NCBI GenBank assembly: GCA_903825395.1
Contig: CAIKAF010000005.1
Span: 1-64,000 of the forward strand
Reading direction: 5' to 3'
Origin: an uncultured Flavobacteriales bacterium
Lineage (GTDB): Bacteria > Bacteroidota > Bacteroidia > CAIKAF01
Length of the DNA: 64,000 nt
Shown here: piece by piece, positions 43,028-51,453 of the stretch
Numbering within the stretch: the stretch's first letter is position 1
How the letters are laid out: each line of letters starts with the position of its first letter
Notes under the pieces: model-generated
The model's database searches: none
The model's input: the letters and a program-made list of their open reading frames with translations, nothing else
Told to the model about the DNA's origin: nothing
Position numbers and translations under genes: made by a program

Positions 43028-43453
43028 ATGGAAAACCTCGTCCAAAAGAACGTTAAAAGCTCATCTCCCTTTCTGGTTTTGCTGGATAGCGAATGTGCGT
43101 TTTGTTCTAGGCTAGGGCAATGGCTTAGAAACAGAAAGAATCAGCCAAAATTCAACATTTCTGATGCTCGTAATTGGCCTTCAGATTGCCCTTGGCCTGT
43201 TGAAGTATCAAAGGATTACTTGGTGTATTATTCGGGCTCAAAGCATTGGTATATGGGTGAGGCCGCCGTTTTGGCCATGGCCTGGGATTTGGGTGGTGGG
43301 TGGCGGTTGTTGGCATTGATATTAAGGATAATTCCCCGCCCAATCCGGAGTTTATTTTATCGGATTTGGTCAAAAAACAGATACAGAATTTGGGGGAAAG
43401 TGGATTCCTGTTCGCTTCCGGTAGCCCCCCAGAAAGACAATCAAGAATGGTAG
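43028..43453 (+). CDS. DCC family (DUF393) thiol-disulfide oxidoreductase-like protein
   Basis: A 141-residue protein of the DCC/DUF393 family. The signature is LLDSECAFCSRLGQWLRNR (~17-35), where D...CxxC gives the family its name. Later marks are MGEAAVLAMAWDLGGGWRLL and IRSLFYRIWSKNRYRIWG. The family has a predicted thioredoxin-like fold. I chose the ATG at 43028; the longer frame from 42986 overlaps the promoter. After its stop lies a 680-base gap rich in repeats. Confidence 0.85.
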   Translation: MENLVQKNVKSSSPFLVLLDSECAFCSRLGQWLRNRKNQPKFNISDARNWPSDCPWPVEVSKDYLVYYSGSKHWYMGEAAVLAMAWDLGGGWRLLALILRIIPRPIRSLFYRIWSKNRYRIWGKVDSCSLPVAPQKDNQEW

Positions 43454-43613
43454 GTGATTTCGTTTTTCAGCCTACTTTGATGAAATCCACCTTGATTGTA
43501 CACGATACAAGAGCAACGCCGCCATCAGAGCTTGCCTTACATTTCCAGCATTTTTTGATTTTTTTATGCCCTGTTTGTTATCCTCGGTTTGTATTTCCTA
43601 TAGTGCGGCCTTT

Positions 43614-43850
43614 GTGTTAAAAAATGGCGGTTTTGCCTTGATGTGTCTTTTAACACAAAGAACACCCTGTCGGCGCAAAGGGCGCAGAGGGGATGTAGTT
43701 ATAACGAGGGTGTGCAGGATTTTTGGGGCTCCTTTGCGAACCTTTGCGGCTCCCTTTGCGGCCTTTGTGTTAAAAAATGGCGGTTTGGCTTTGATGAGTC
43801 TTTTAACACAAAGAACACCATGTCGGCGCAAAGGGCACAGAGGGCGATAT
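43614..43850. repeat. Repeat C family, two units
   Basis: Two units each begin CCTTTGTGTTAAAAAATGGC and later have TTTTAACACAAAGAACACC, with CGGCGCAAAGGGC further on. The CTTTGTGTTAAAA and TTTTAACACAAAG arms are inverted copies, so each unit can fold. It is related to the tandem array at 7590-8440 but diverged. The surrounding gap 43454-44132 holds no gene that I can support. Confidence 0.85.
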
Positions 43851-43902
43851 CCAGGTATAAGCCCCCCTTGGAATTAATGAAGCTCAGAACATCAGAGCCA
43901 CT

Positions 43903-43974
43903 TAGGGGTGATAGTATTGTAGAAAACATTGGTACCCACAAGATCTGAACCCCGTAGGGGTGATAGTATTGTAG
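43903..43974 (+). repeat. Direct repeat TAGGGGTGATAGTATTGTAG (two copies)
   Basis: The 20-base sequence TAGGGGTGATAGTATTGTAG occurs at 43903-43922 and again at 43955-43974. The second copy is preceded by GAACCCCG so that CCCCGTAGGGG forms a small palindrome. A related AACCCCTACGGGGTT lies near 61067. Confidence 0.85.
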
Positions 43975-44132
43975 CTGACATTATTGTGGAATACATGGGA
44001 GGATTTGGAATAGAGAATTTGCCGAATTCCCCCTCACTGCCTTGTGCGGCTCCCTTGCGTTTCATGTTGCAAACCGAACACAGCAATGGGTGCGCCGTAA
44101 AGCAATATTGCATTAGAACCAATCCGGCTCAT

Positions 44133-45254
44133 TTACTCCATAACCGGAGGTTCAACCCTTCGTGCCGATTCTACAGCTCGGGCTTGAATTTCAAGTCCAC
44201 GTTGATGCATATCCATCCACATGGTTCGAACAAATTCCGCATCCAAGCCAAGCTCCTCGGCTCGCTGTGTGCGCGTCGAAAGTATTTCGTTCCAACGTTC
44301 CAGCTGGAATAAGGTAATGTTGTGGTCGGCCTTATGCTGACCAATTTCTCTGGTGTATTCCATTCGGCGGGCCAATACATTCAACAGGTCTTCATCCAGG
44401 CTGTCTATCAATTTCCTCAAGGCCCATAAGCGGTCATTAAATTCAGCGGAAGGACCGGTAGTACTTGCGTATTCTAGACCACTCCAAAACGCATTCAAAT
44501 CACGCACATTCAGCTGCTGTGCGGCATCGCTCCAAGCAAATTCAGGGTTAGGATGGCTTTCAACCATTAGCCCTTGCATTCCAAAATCCAAGGCTTTCTG
44601 CGCCACTTCTGGCACCAAATCCCGGCGACCCGCAATGTGACTAGGATCGCAGATGACAGGCAATTCAGGTATCATTCCTTTCAGCTGCAGTGGTATTTCC
44701 CAGCGTGCAGCATTCCGGTATGGATGGGCATCGTAAGACGTAAATCCACGATGCACCGCAACCAATTTCCTGATGCCCGAAGCATGGACACGTTCTAAGG
44801 CTCCCAGCCATAAGGGTAGGTCTGGACTTATTGGATTTTTAACAAAAATAGGCACATCAATACCCTTTAAAGCATCGGCAATATTTTGAACACTAAAGGG
44901 ATTGACCGTTGTTCGTGCTCCGATCCACAAGGCTTCAATCCCCGCCTTCAACGCAGCTTCTACATGGGTATGATTCGCAACTTCTACCATTTGAGGCAGC
45001 CCCGTTCGCCGAGCCGAATCCCTTAACCATTCTAGGGCCGGATTTCCATTTCCTTCAAATGAATTGGGGCGAGTTCGGGGTTTCCATACTCCAAACCGAA
45101 CGTAATGAAGACCAGGCACCTTGGTTAAGGCCTGCATCATTTCTTCCACCTGCTCAGGAGTTTCTGCAGAACATGGCCCTGAAATCTTCAAAAAATCAGC
45201 ACCATTAGGCAGCCAATGACGAAGGGGGTGTATATCGTTGAGTATGGGATTCAC
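44133..45254 (-). CDS. Bifunctional DAHP synthase/chorismate mutase type II
   Basis: A 373-residue fusion enzyme at the entry to aromatic amino-acid synthesis. The N-terminal two-thirds is a class-I-type KDPG-like DAHP synthase: LKISGPCSAETPEQVEEMM (~23-41), VRFGVWKPRTRPNSFEGNG, then IFVKNPISPDL and VICDPSHIAGRRDLVPEVAQ. The C-terminal ~100 residues are an AroQ-type chorismate mutase (LRKLIDSLDEDLLNVLARRM, EIGQHKADHNITLFQLERW). This order is standard in Bacteroidota. The frame starts with GTG at 45254, only four bases after a TATCTTTG element, suggesting a leaderless mRNA. Confidence 0.95.
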   Translation of the reverse strand: MNPILNDIHPLRHWLPNGADFLKISGPCSAETPEQVEEMMQALTKVPGLHYVRFGVWKPRTRPNSFEGNGNPALEWLRDSARRTGLPQMVEVANHTHVEAALKAGIEALWIGARTTVNPFSVQNIADALKGIDVPIFVKNPISPDLPLWLGALERVHASGIRKLVAVHRGFTSYDAHPYRNAARWEIPLQLKGMIPELPVICDPSHIAGRRDLVPEVAQKALDFGMQGLMVESHPNPEFAWSDAAQQLNVRDLNAFWSGLEYASTTGPSAEFNDRLWALRKLIDSLDEDLLNVLARRMEYTREIGQHKADHNITLFQLERWNEILSTRTQRAEELGLDAEFVRTMWMDMHQRGLEIQARAVESARRVEPPVME

Positions 45255-45258
45255 ACTA

Positions 45259-45266
45259 CAAAGATA
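45259..45266 (-). promoter_or_regulatory. -7 promoter element TATCTTTG for the DAHP synthase gene
   Basis: Reverse complement of CAAAGATA, an exact TAnnTTTG match four bases upstream of the GTG start. Confidence 0.45.
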
Positions 45267-45373
45267 CGGGAGTAAAGGGAAAGTTGTTGGGATTCATCCA
45301 TTGACGCCATTCTTCTATGAAAGATGTCGAGCCTGGTAGGGGAAATTTATACTAATGAGACTCTCGTGTAAAC

Positions 45374-45398
45374 AAAAAACCCTGCCGAAAGACAGGGT
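45374..45398 (-). terminator. Terminator of the ExbB/ExbD operon
   Basis: On the minus strand ACCCTGTCTTTCGGCAGGGT is followed by TTTTT, a six-base-paired hairpin with a T-run, 20 bases past the last ExbD stop. Confidence 0.85.
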
Positions 45399-45419
45399 AG
45401 AATTCAAAAGAAAATCAAA

Positions 45420-45896
45420 TCAATACAGGGAAGCTGTTTTGCGGGTGCCGTATTGAATTTTCAGGGCATCAACATCACGCAAGGCTTCCTTGATGTCGGT
45501 AATGATACCGGTTGAAATCTCTTCATCTGCCTTAATAGAAACGAAGGCCTTTTTCCTGTCTGCTTCAGGCAACCGGTTCATTTCTTCCAAAACAAATGGC
45601 CCAACATCTTTCAAATCAGCAATCACATCGTTTAACTGCATACGAGCCGCTGAACCATACAGATTGGCTTTGGTTGGCTTTCCAACATATACTGAAATCA
45701 CCTTATTTCGATCTTCAGACGCAATTTTGACCGATTGAGTAGCTCCAGGCTTCGTTACCTTAACCTGCAATGTAACTTCTCTCATCCGGGTAGCCACCAT
45801 GAAGAAAAACAACAACATAAAAACAATATCGGGCAAGGATGCCGTATTTATTCCCGGAGCATCACCTGAACCACTTTTTTTCCTAAACTTTGACAT
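45420..45896 (-). CDS. ExbD/TolR family protein (second of pair)
   Basis: A 158-residue inner-membrane protein with one N-terminal transmembrane helix (residues ~22-38, preceded by NTASLPDIVFMLLFFFMVATRM). The conserved Asp within the helix start (SLPDIVFML) carries protons in ExbD/TolR/MotB-like stators. The periplasmic domain follows (VISVYVGKPTKANL, KAFVSIKADEEISTGIITDIK). With the ExbB-like subunit it would energise TonB-dependent receptors, of which two lie in this window. It is the last gene of the operon and is separated from the other ExbD gene by three bases. Confidence 0.93.
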   Translation of the reverse strand: MSKFRKKSGSGDAPGINTASLPDIVFMLLFFFMVATRMREVTLQVKVTKPGATQSVKIASEDRNKVISVYVGKPTKANLYGSAARMQLNDVIADLKDVGPFVLEEMNRLPEADRKKAFVSIKADEEISTGIITDIKEALRDVDALKIQYGTRKTASLY

Positions 45897-45898
45897 GT

Positions 45899-46531
45899 TT
45901 ATTTAGATTTTATGGGTTCAGCCTCAGAAATAGCCATAGGAATGGCCTTTTGGATGGCCTCAATTTTAGCACTGGCATCCTCTTGAATGTCATCGGTTTG
46001 GCCTTTATCAGCAAGTTCAGACAATTCATCGTAAGATTTCCCATATTTTTCCTTGGCCAACTCATTCCTCAATTCATTAAATGCCTGCGTAAGAATATCT
46101 TGAACTTCAATGTAGGTTTTATACATGGTAAGGCGATCGTTTTGTAGTGCCACTATGCCTTTTGACTTTTGGAAAACAAACGTATTTCCATCGCTACCAT
46201 ATTCCTCCGGAGCCTCCTTTTCTGGCCAATCTGTTCGGTTCGTTTTATTCGGTATAAATGTTTTGACTCGTTCTTTAAGTGATTTTACATCACCATATTC
46301 ATTGTTCACTAACAATTCATTATTCCGATTCACATATACCAACAGTACATTTCTCTCCTTTACAGGGGGGGGAGGTATTTTCTCTTCTACTTTTCTGGGC
46401 AATTCTCTTGGCAAACCATACTCTTGATCCATGGTAGTGGTCACCAAAAAGAAAATTAATAGCAGAAAGGCAATATCTGCCATTGACCCGGAATTGATTT
46501 CCGGTAAGGGTTTTCTGCTGCGTCGTCCCAT
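45899..46531 (-). CDS. ExbD/TolR family protein (first of pair)
   Basis: A 210-residue protein with the ExbD layout: a short cytoplasmic start (MGRRSRKPLPEINSGSMADI), one helix (AFLLLIFFLVTTTM) with the MADIAF Asp, and a larger periplasmic part. The periplasmic part is longer than in the second ExbD and ends in an acidic/helical region (ELADKGQTDDIQEDASAKIE). Two ExbD genes in tandem after an ExbB and a small membrane gene are typical of Bacteroidota and may serve TonB transport or envelope work. Confidence 0.92.
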   Translation of the reverse strand: MGRRSRKPLPEINSGSMADIAFLLLIFFLVTTTMDQEYGLPRELPRKVEEKIPPPPVKERNVLLVYVNRNNELLVNNEYGDVKSLKERVKTFIPNKTNRTDWPEKEAPEEYGSDGNTFVFQKSKGIVALQNDRLTMYKTYIEVQDILTQAFNELRNELAKEKYGKSYDELSELADKGQTDDIQEDASAKIEAIQKAIPMAISEAEPIKSK

Positions 46532-46541
46532 AGCTCTTTGT

Positions 46542-47057
46542 TTATTTAAACATTTTAGAGACCTCCGTATAAATAATCGCAGCCAAAGCTAACCCTATTA
46601 TAATCATCATGGTAAGAAGTGCTGCATCTGCAAAATAAAAGGCTGCATCAGGTACGCTCCGAATAAACTCGACCGTTTCAACAGACTTATTTGTCAAGTC
46701 ATACGATTCTCTTCCTGTAGCAAAAAGCCAACTAAAAAGAAAAATACCGATTATTCCACCCGTAAAAATGGCGGGCTTATAAAGACGACGAATGTCTTGA
46801 ATTGCTGTTTTGATTAAAAAAACCAGAATAAGTGCCGCCGCAAGAAAAATTGAAATCAAGGTCAGTGTCATAAAAAAATCTACTGCCCCATTAAAACGAG
46901 CCACAGACCCGGCATTTTCGGCATCCACATTCAATGTGGCCATCGAAATGTCCTCATTGCTCACTCCGGTCGCCATTACCAAAATGTAAGCTATTACACC
47001 AAGAAGTCCAATTAAGTAACTAAGTCCTGGCCCTAAAAATTTTGTGTAGGATTTCAT
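46542..47057 (-). CDS. Conserved membrane protein of the ExbBD operon
   Basis: A 171-residue protein with four predicted helices (residues ~10-30, ~60-82, ~95-115, ~145-165) and a hydrophilic loop between helices one and two (NLDVDAENAGSVAR-like). I do not recognise a named family beyond the hypothetical protein usually found between ExbB and ExbD genes in this phylum. The start at 47057 (MKSYTKFLG) is preferred. Position suggests it is an extra stator subunit or regulator, inferred only from context. Confidence 0.82.
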   Translation of the reverse strand: MKSYTKFLGPGLSYLIGLLGVIAYILVMATGVSNEDISMATLNVDAENAGSVARFNGAVDFFMTLTLISIFLAAALILVFLIKTAIQDIRRLYKPAIFTGGIIGIFLFSWLFATGRESYDLTNKSVETVEFIRSVPDAAFYFADAALLTMMIIIGLALAAIIYTEVSKMFK

Positions 47058-47067
47058 CAGCAATGGA

Positions 47068-47907
47068 TTAAGATTTGGAATTGCCGCTCTTGGCTACCCC
47101 TGTCTTTACTAACATGTCAACGAAATTAACTGAAGCCTCTTCCATTTCGTTAACCAAACCTTCAATTTTGGACATGATATAGTTGTAGAAAATCTGCAAA
47201 ATCATGGCTACGATTAAGCCGCCAACCGTTGTCAAAAGTGCAACTTTAATACCTCCAGCTACTACTGTGGGAGAGATGTCTCCTGCAGCTTCGATTTTAT
47301 CAAAAGCGAAAATCATCCCAATTACAGTTCCTAAGAACCCAAGCATTGGAGCTAAAGCGATGAATAAAGATAACCAAGGCAAAGCCTTTTCCATTTTTCC
47401 CATTTCAACTCCTCCATAAGAAACCACTGCCTTTTCAACTACGTCTATTCCTTCATCAGCCCGATTTAAACCTTCTGCAAAAATTCCAGCTACTGGACCA
47501 GGGGTCTTCTGACAAACAGCTAAACCAGCCTTTGCTCCTCCGCTTTTCAATGCCGATTCCAGTTCTGTCAAAAACTTTTTCGTATTGATGGTAGCCATAT
47601 TTAGATAAATTATTCGTTCAATTGCCACGGCCAAACCAATAATCAAACAAATCAAGATAGGAGACATCCAAATGTAATCCCCTTCTATAAACTTATCTTT
47701 TAAAATTTCTCGAAAGCCTTTTTCGGTAGCCGAGGCGGGTGCAACAGCATCAGCCGTAGAGTCTGCCGGAACCTCCGAAGACGTTTCTTCGACAACCGGA
47801 GCAGCAGATTGAGCTGTACTTGAATCAGAACCTTCAGCCAATGCAATAGCTGGGCTCATAAACATGGTCAAAAGCAGTAGAAAAGCGGTTAACTTCTTCA
47901 TAATCAT
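47068..47907 (-). CDS. MotA/TolQ/ExbB proton channel family protein
   Basis: A 279-residue protein. It has an N-terminal signal or anchor (1-25), an Ala/Thr/Ser-rich acidic linker (~25-65), and the three helices of the ExbB/TolQ core: WMSPILICLIIGLAVAIERI (~80-99), LSLFIALAPMLGFLGTVIGMI (~180-200) and KVALLTTVGGLIVAMILQI (~222-240). The GTVxGM and TTVGGL motifs line the proton path. It works with the two ExbD proteins to energise TonB or a related system. It is the first gene of the minus-strand operon. No TAnnTTTG box is evident directly upstream. Confidence 0.94.
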   Translation of the reverse strand: MIMKKLTAFLLLLTMFMSPAIALAEGSDSSTAQSAAPVVEETSSEVPADSTADAVAPASATEKGFREILKDKFIEGDYIWMSPILICLIIGLAVAIERIIYLNMATINTKKFLTELESALKSGGAKAGLAVCQKTPGPVAGIFAEGLNRADEGIDVVEKAVVSYGGVEMGKMEKALPWLSLFIALAPMLGFLGTVIGMIFAFDKIEAAGDISPTVVAGGIKVALLTTVGGLIVAMILQIFYNYIMSKIEGLVNEMEEASVNFVDMLVKTGVAKSGNSKS

Positions 47908-48117
47908 TTAAGTTAGCGATTAGTCGCGTTGAGTAACGAGGGTTTAAATGCTCAGCAAAATTAGAAGAATTTTATAATCTCAGGCCTAGACGTACCGGTT
48001 TTATCGAATTTGTTTGAGAATGGGTGAATACTTGAGCTGTTTTGTGTTTGAACCTTAGGGGATAGGATTACTTGACGGACTTTCTACTAAAAAAGTGTTG
48101 TCCAGGCCCGAACCGTT

Positions 48118-48245
48118 TTTTTTACCACAGAGAACACAATGCCGGCGCAAAGGGCGCAAAGGAGCTGTTGTAAAAGCAACCACGCTATTTTCCCTCCCCA
48201 AAACTCCGTGAACTCCGTGCCTCCCTTGAAGAACTTTGTGGTAAA
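48118..48245. repeat. Repeat C family, one unit
   Basis: TTTACCACAGAGAACACAAT near the start, CCGGCGCAAAGGGCGCAAAG, and an ending with AACTTTGTGGTAAAAA. The unit is diverged and inverted-terminal, with GGTAAAAA on one side and TTTTTACCACA on the other. The remaining gap 47908-48358 shows a short internal repeat (GGCAGTCTAGC twice near 48250-48295) and nothing gene-like. Confidence 0.8.
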
Positions 48246-48345
48246 AATCGGCAGTCTAGCATAAACCAGTCTTTTTTTGGTAAAAAAGGCAGTCTAGCCT
48301 GAACCACGCTTTTCACACCAAAGCCTACACCCAACCCAAAATAAT

Positions 48346-48353
48346 TACCTTTG
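48346..48353 (+). promoter_or_regulatory. -7 promoter element TACCTTTG abutting tyrS
   Basis: Exact TAnnTTTG match ending five bases before the tyrS ATG, which predicts a leaderless or near-leaderless message. No -33 box is clear. Confidence 0.5.
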
Positions 48354-48358
48354 AACCC

Positions 48359-49624
48359 ATGAATAATTTTCTGAACGAGCTGAAATGGAGAGGCATGCTG
48401 GCAGATGTCATGCCCGGCACCGAAGATTGGCTAAACCAAGGCCCAATTGCTGGATATGTGGGTTTTGACCCTACCGCAGACTCCCTGCACGTCGGACACT
48501 TGGTCCAAATTATGCTCCTAGTTCATTTGCAACGCGCCGGACACACTCCCATTGCTTTAATTGGAGGCGCAACAGGAATGGTGGGAGACCCCTCCGGAAA
48601 ATCCCAAGAACGGAATCTGCTGACCCCAGACACCATTGCTCACAATACCCAAGCCATTCAAAAGCAAATGGAAGCTTTTTTGGATTTTTCCTCCGCCAAA
48701 TTGCTAAACAATTTGGATTGGTTCGGAAATATGGGATTCATTGATTTTATTCGAGATGTAGGCAAACACATTCCCGTGAATTACATGACCGCCAAGGAAT
48801 CGGTTAAAAAACGCCTAGAAACAGGAATGTCTTTCACAGAATTCACCTATCAGCTGCTTCAAGGGTACGACTTCTATTACCTCTACCAACACCACCATTG
48901 CCGCTTGCAAATGGGTGGAACCGACCAGTGGGGCAATATGACCACGGGCACTGAATTAATCCGCAGAAAAGCCGGAGGAGAAGCCTTTGCCTTTACTACG
49001 CCTCTTATCACCAAAGCCGACGGAACCAAATTTGGTAAAACCGAATCCGGCAACGTCTGGTTAAGCCCCGAAAAAACATCTGTATACGATTTTTACCAAT
49101 TCTGGCTGCGCAGCTCCGATGCCGACGCCGCCCGATACATCCGAATCTTTACGCTGAAATCGAAAGAGGAAGTGGAAGCCCTTGAATCTGAGCATCAAGG
49201 GGCACCCCACGAATTGAAATTGCAACGCTGCCTAGCCGAAGACATTACCCAACGCGTTCACGGACAAGAAGGAGTTATCATGGCCGAAAAAACCAGCAAT
49301 TTCCTGTTCGGAAAAGCCAGCACCGAAGAACTCAAATCCCTGTCCGAAAAAGAAATTCTACAGATTTTTAACGGAGTCCCTACGTTTTTCATATCCCACT
49401 CCGACCTGTCCTCCTGCTCAGAATTGGCCGACCTGCTCGCCGTCAAAACCTCCATTTTCAGCTCAAAAGGAGAAGCCCGGCGCATGATCCAATCCAACGC
49501 TGTATCTGTCAACCAATCTCGAGTTGCCAACGATTTCCTCCCTGCTCCTGAAAATCTAATTCAAGGAAAATACCTGCTCGTTCAAAAAGGAAAGAAAAAT
49601 CACAATTTAATTGTAATTCAATAA
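48359..49624 (+). CDS. tyrS: Tyrosyl-tRNA synthetase
   Basis: A 421-residue class Ic enzyme that charges tRNA(Tyr). The HIGH-type motif is SLHVGHLVQ (~43-51) within GYVGFDPTADSLHVGH, the tyrosine-binding segment is QLLQGYDFYYLYQ, and GGTDQWGN (~185-192) and the KMSKS-type KFGKTESGNVW (~223-233) are intact. The C-terminal S4-type RNA-binding domain is visible as SSKGEARRMIQSNAVSVN (~375-392). Length is normal. The next gene starts ten bases after its stop and is probably co-transcribed. Confidence 0.97.
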   Translation: MNNFLNELKWRGMLADVMPGTEDWLNQGPIAGYVGFDPTADSLHVGHLVQIMLLVHLQRAGHTPIALIGGATGMVGDPSGKSQERNLLTPDTIAHNTQAIQKQMEAFLDFSSAKLLNNLDWFGNMGFIDFIRDVGKHIPVNYMTAKESVKKRLETGMSFTEFTYQLLQGYDFYYLYQHHHCRLQMGGTDQWGNMTTGTELIRRKAGGEAFAFTTPLITKADGTKFGKTESGNVWLSPEKTSVYDFYQFWLRSSDADAARYIRIFTLKSKEEVEALESEHQGAPHELKLQRCLAEDITQRVHGQEGVIMAEKTSNFLFGKASTEELKSLSEKEILQIFNGVPTFFISHSDLSSCSELADLLAVKTSIFSSKGEARRMIQSNAVSVNQSRVANDFLPAPENLIQGKYLLVQKGKKNHNLIVIQ

Positions 49625-49633
49625 GTTAGAATT

Positions 49634-51268
49634 ATGAAATACGTTTTTAGCCTAGCTACCTTTGCCCTGTTTCTGGCTGCCTGCGGCGGACCCGGCATGG
49701 CCGAAATTCAACCGATTTCTGTCTCGGCCGACGAAATTAAGCACATCGAAGATCGATTGAACACCTATGCTGAAATCCAGTTGAGCAGCGAGCTTCAAGC
49801 CAAACTCGATCCCCGCTACCAAGAAATGCTCCCCCTACTCAAAGAGGCCGCCCACGTCATGGACGAGTTGTTTTGGCTGCAGGCCTATGGAGAAAAAGAG
49901 CCCTTCCTGGCTCAATTGTCCCATCCCGCCGTTCGCCGATTCGCCGAAATCAATTATGGCCCATGGGATCGGCTCAACGACAACCAACCCTTTATCTCTA
50001 TGGCCGGAGAAAAACCAGCCGGTGCCAATCTGTATCCCCCAAATATGTCGAAATCGGAATTCGACTCCCTTCCCGACCCCAAAAAAACCGACCTGTACAC
50101 GCTAATTCGGCGCAACTCCACCGGCCGATTGGAAGCTGTCCCCTACAGCAAAGCCTTTGAACCTCAGCTTAAAAAAGCAGCAGGATTACTTGAAAAAGCG
50201 GCCAAAATCTGCCCCGATCCCGTTCTGGCCGATTACCTTAATGAACGCGCCGCTGCCTTCCTCAGCAACCAATATTACGAAAGTGATTTGGCTTGGATGA
50301 AGATGAAATCCAACCCCATCGACATTGTTATTGGCCCCATCGAAACCTATGAAGATAAATTATACGGCTATAAAGCTGGTTTTGAAGCCTATGTTCTTAT
50401 CAAAGACATGGAATGGAGCCAAAAGCTAGAACGATTTACCAAGCTGCTGCCCGGTTTGCAGGCAGGGCTTCCCGTACCCGCCGAATTCAAGCCCGCAATC
50501 AGCGGCGACGCCTCTGAAATCAACGCCTATGATGTGGTATATTATGCCGGCGAATGCAACAGCGGCTCCAAAACCATCGCCATCAATCTGCCCAACGACG
50601 AACGCATTCAACAGCAATGGGGCACCCGCCGATTGCAACTAAAAAATGTAATCAGGGCCAAGTTTGATAAAATTCTTCAGCCCATTGCAAAAGAACTTAT
50701 CGACTCCTCTCAATGGAAACACATCACCTTCGATGCCTTTTTTAATACCATTATGTTCCACGAAGTGGCCCATGGCCTTGGAATTAAAGAGGTGGTTGGC
50801 CAGCCCGGCGTTTTGGTGCGCACCGCCCTGCAAGACCACGCCTCTGCGCTCGAAGAAGGAAAAGCCGACATTCTCGGTCTGTACATGATTCACCAACTTC
50901 ACAGCATGGGCGAAATTCAAGGGAATTTAGAAGATTTTTACGTCACATTTATGGCCGGTATTTTCCGCTCCGTTCGATTCGGCGCGGCTAGCGCACACGG
51001 ACAAGCCAATATGATGCGCTTTAATTATTTCTTGGAACAAGGCGCATTTCAAAAGTCAAACTCCGGAAAATACAAGGTGAATATGGCCAAAATGGAGGCC
51101 GCCATGAAGGGCCTGTCGGCCTTAATCCTGACGCTGCAAGGCAAGGGCGATTACGCCGGAGTTCAAAAGGCCTTCGCAGAACAAGGCAAGATTGGCAGCG
51201 ACCTTCAAGCCGATTTAGATCGACTGGCACAACGCGGAATCCCCATCGACTTGGTATTCAAACAATAA
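49634..51268 (+). CDS. M49-like zinc metallopeptidase lipoprotein
   Basis: A 544-residue lipoprotein (lipobox FLAAC, Cys17, followed by GGPG). The zinc site is HEVAHG (residues ~376-381), an HExxH motif, with the further glutamate in EEGKADILGLY (~406-416), an arrangement like the HEXXXH/EExxAE sites of dipeptidyl peptidase III (M49). The helical N-terminal half and the FDAFFNTIMFHEVAHG context fit that clan. Bacteroidota homologues are often called Zn-dependent hydrolases. It would cleave short peptides in the periplasm or on the surface. The HExxH spacing, one residue shorter than in classical DPP III, is worth noting. Confidence 0.85.
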   Translation: MKYVFSLATFALFLAACGGPGMAEIQPISVSADEIKHIEDRLNTYAEIQLSSELQAKLDPRYQEMLPLLKEAAHVMDELFWLQAYGEKEPFLAQLSHPAVRRFAEINYGPWDRLNDNQPFISMAGEKPAGANLYPPNMSKSEFDSLPDPKKTDLYTLIRRNSTGRLEAVPYSKAFEPQLKKAAGLLEKAAKICPDPVLADYLNERAAAFLSNQYYESDLAWMKMKSNPIDIVIGPIETYEDKLYGYKAGFEAYVLIKDMEWSQKLERFTKLLPGLQAGLPVPAEFKPAISGDASEINAYDVVYYAGECNSGSKTIAINLPNDERIQQQWGTRRLQLKNVIRAKFDKILQPIAKELIDSSQWKHITFDAFFNTIMFHEVAHGLGIKEVVGQPGVLVRTALQDHASALEEGKADILGLYMIHQLHSMGEIQGNLEDFYVTFMAGIFRSVRFGAASAHGQANMMRFNYFLEQGAFQKSNSGKYKVNMAKMEAAMKGLSALILTLQGKGDYAGVQKAFAEQGKIGSDLQADLDRLAQRGIPIDLVFKQ

Positions 51269-51287
51269 AATCCGTCATTATGGTTTT

Positions 51288-51432
51288 TTGGGGCGGCTGC
51301 CGGGCTTTCTCAGGTAGTCCGCCTTGGCCGAACGGGGTGGCTGCCGGCTGCGGTGGCTCCTCACGTCGCCTCCTCGCCCTGCGCCACCACCCGTCGGCCC
51401 ACGGCGTCCTACCTTGTTCAATCCCTGCCGCA
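51288..51432 (-). repeat. GC-rich interspersed repeat B, copy 5
   Basis: Reverse-oriented, from GGGGCGGCTGCCGGGCTTTC to CAATCCCTGCCGCA, between the convergent M49-like and membrane glycosyltransferase-like genes. Confidence 0.9.
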
Positions 51433-51453
51433 CATCAAACCCAAAACCCCCTA

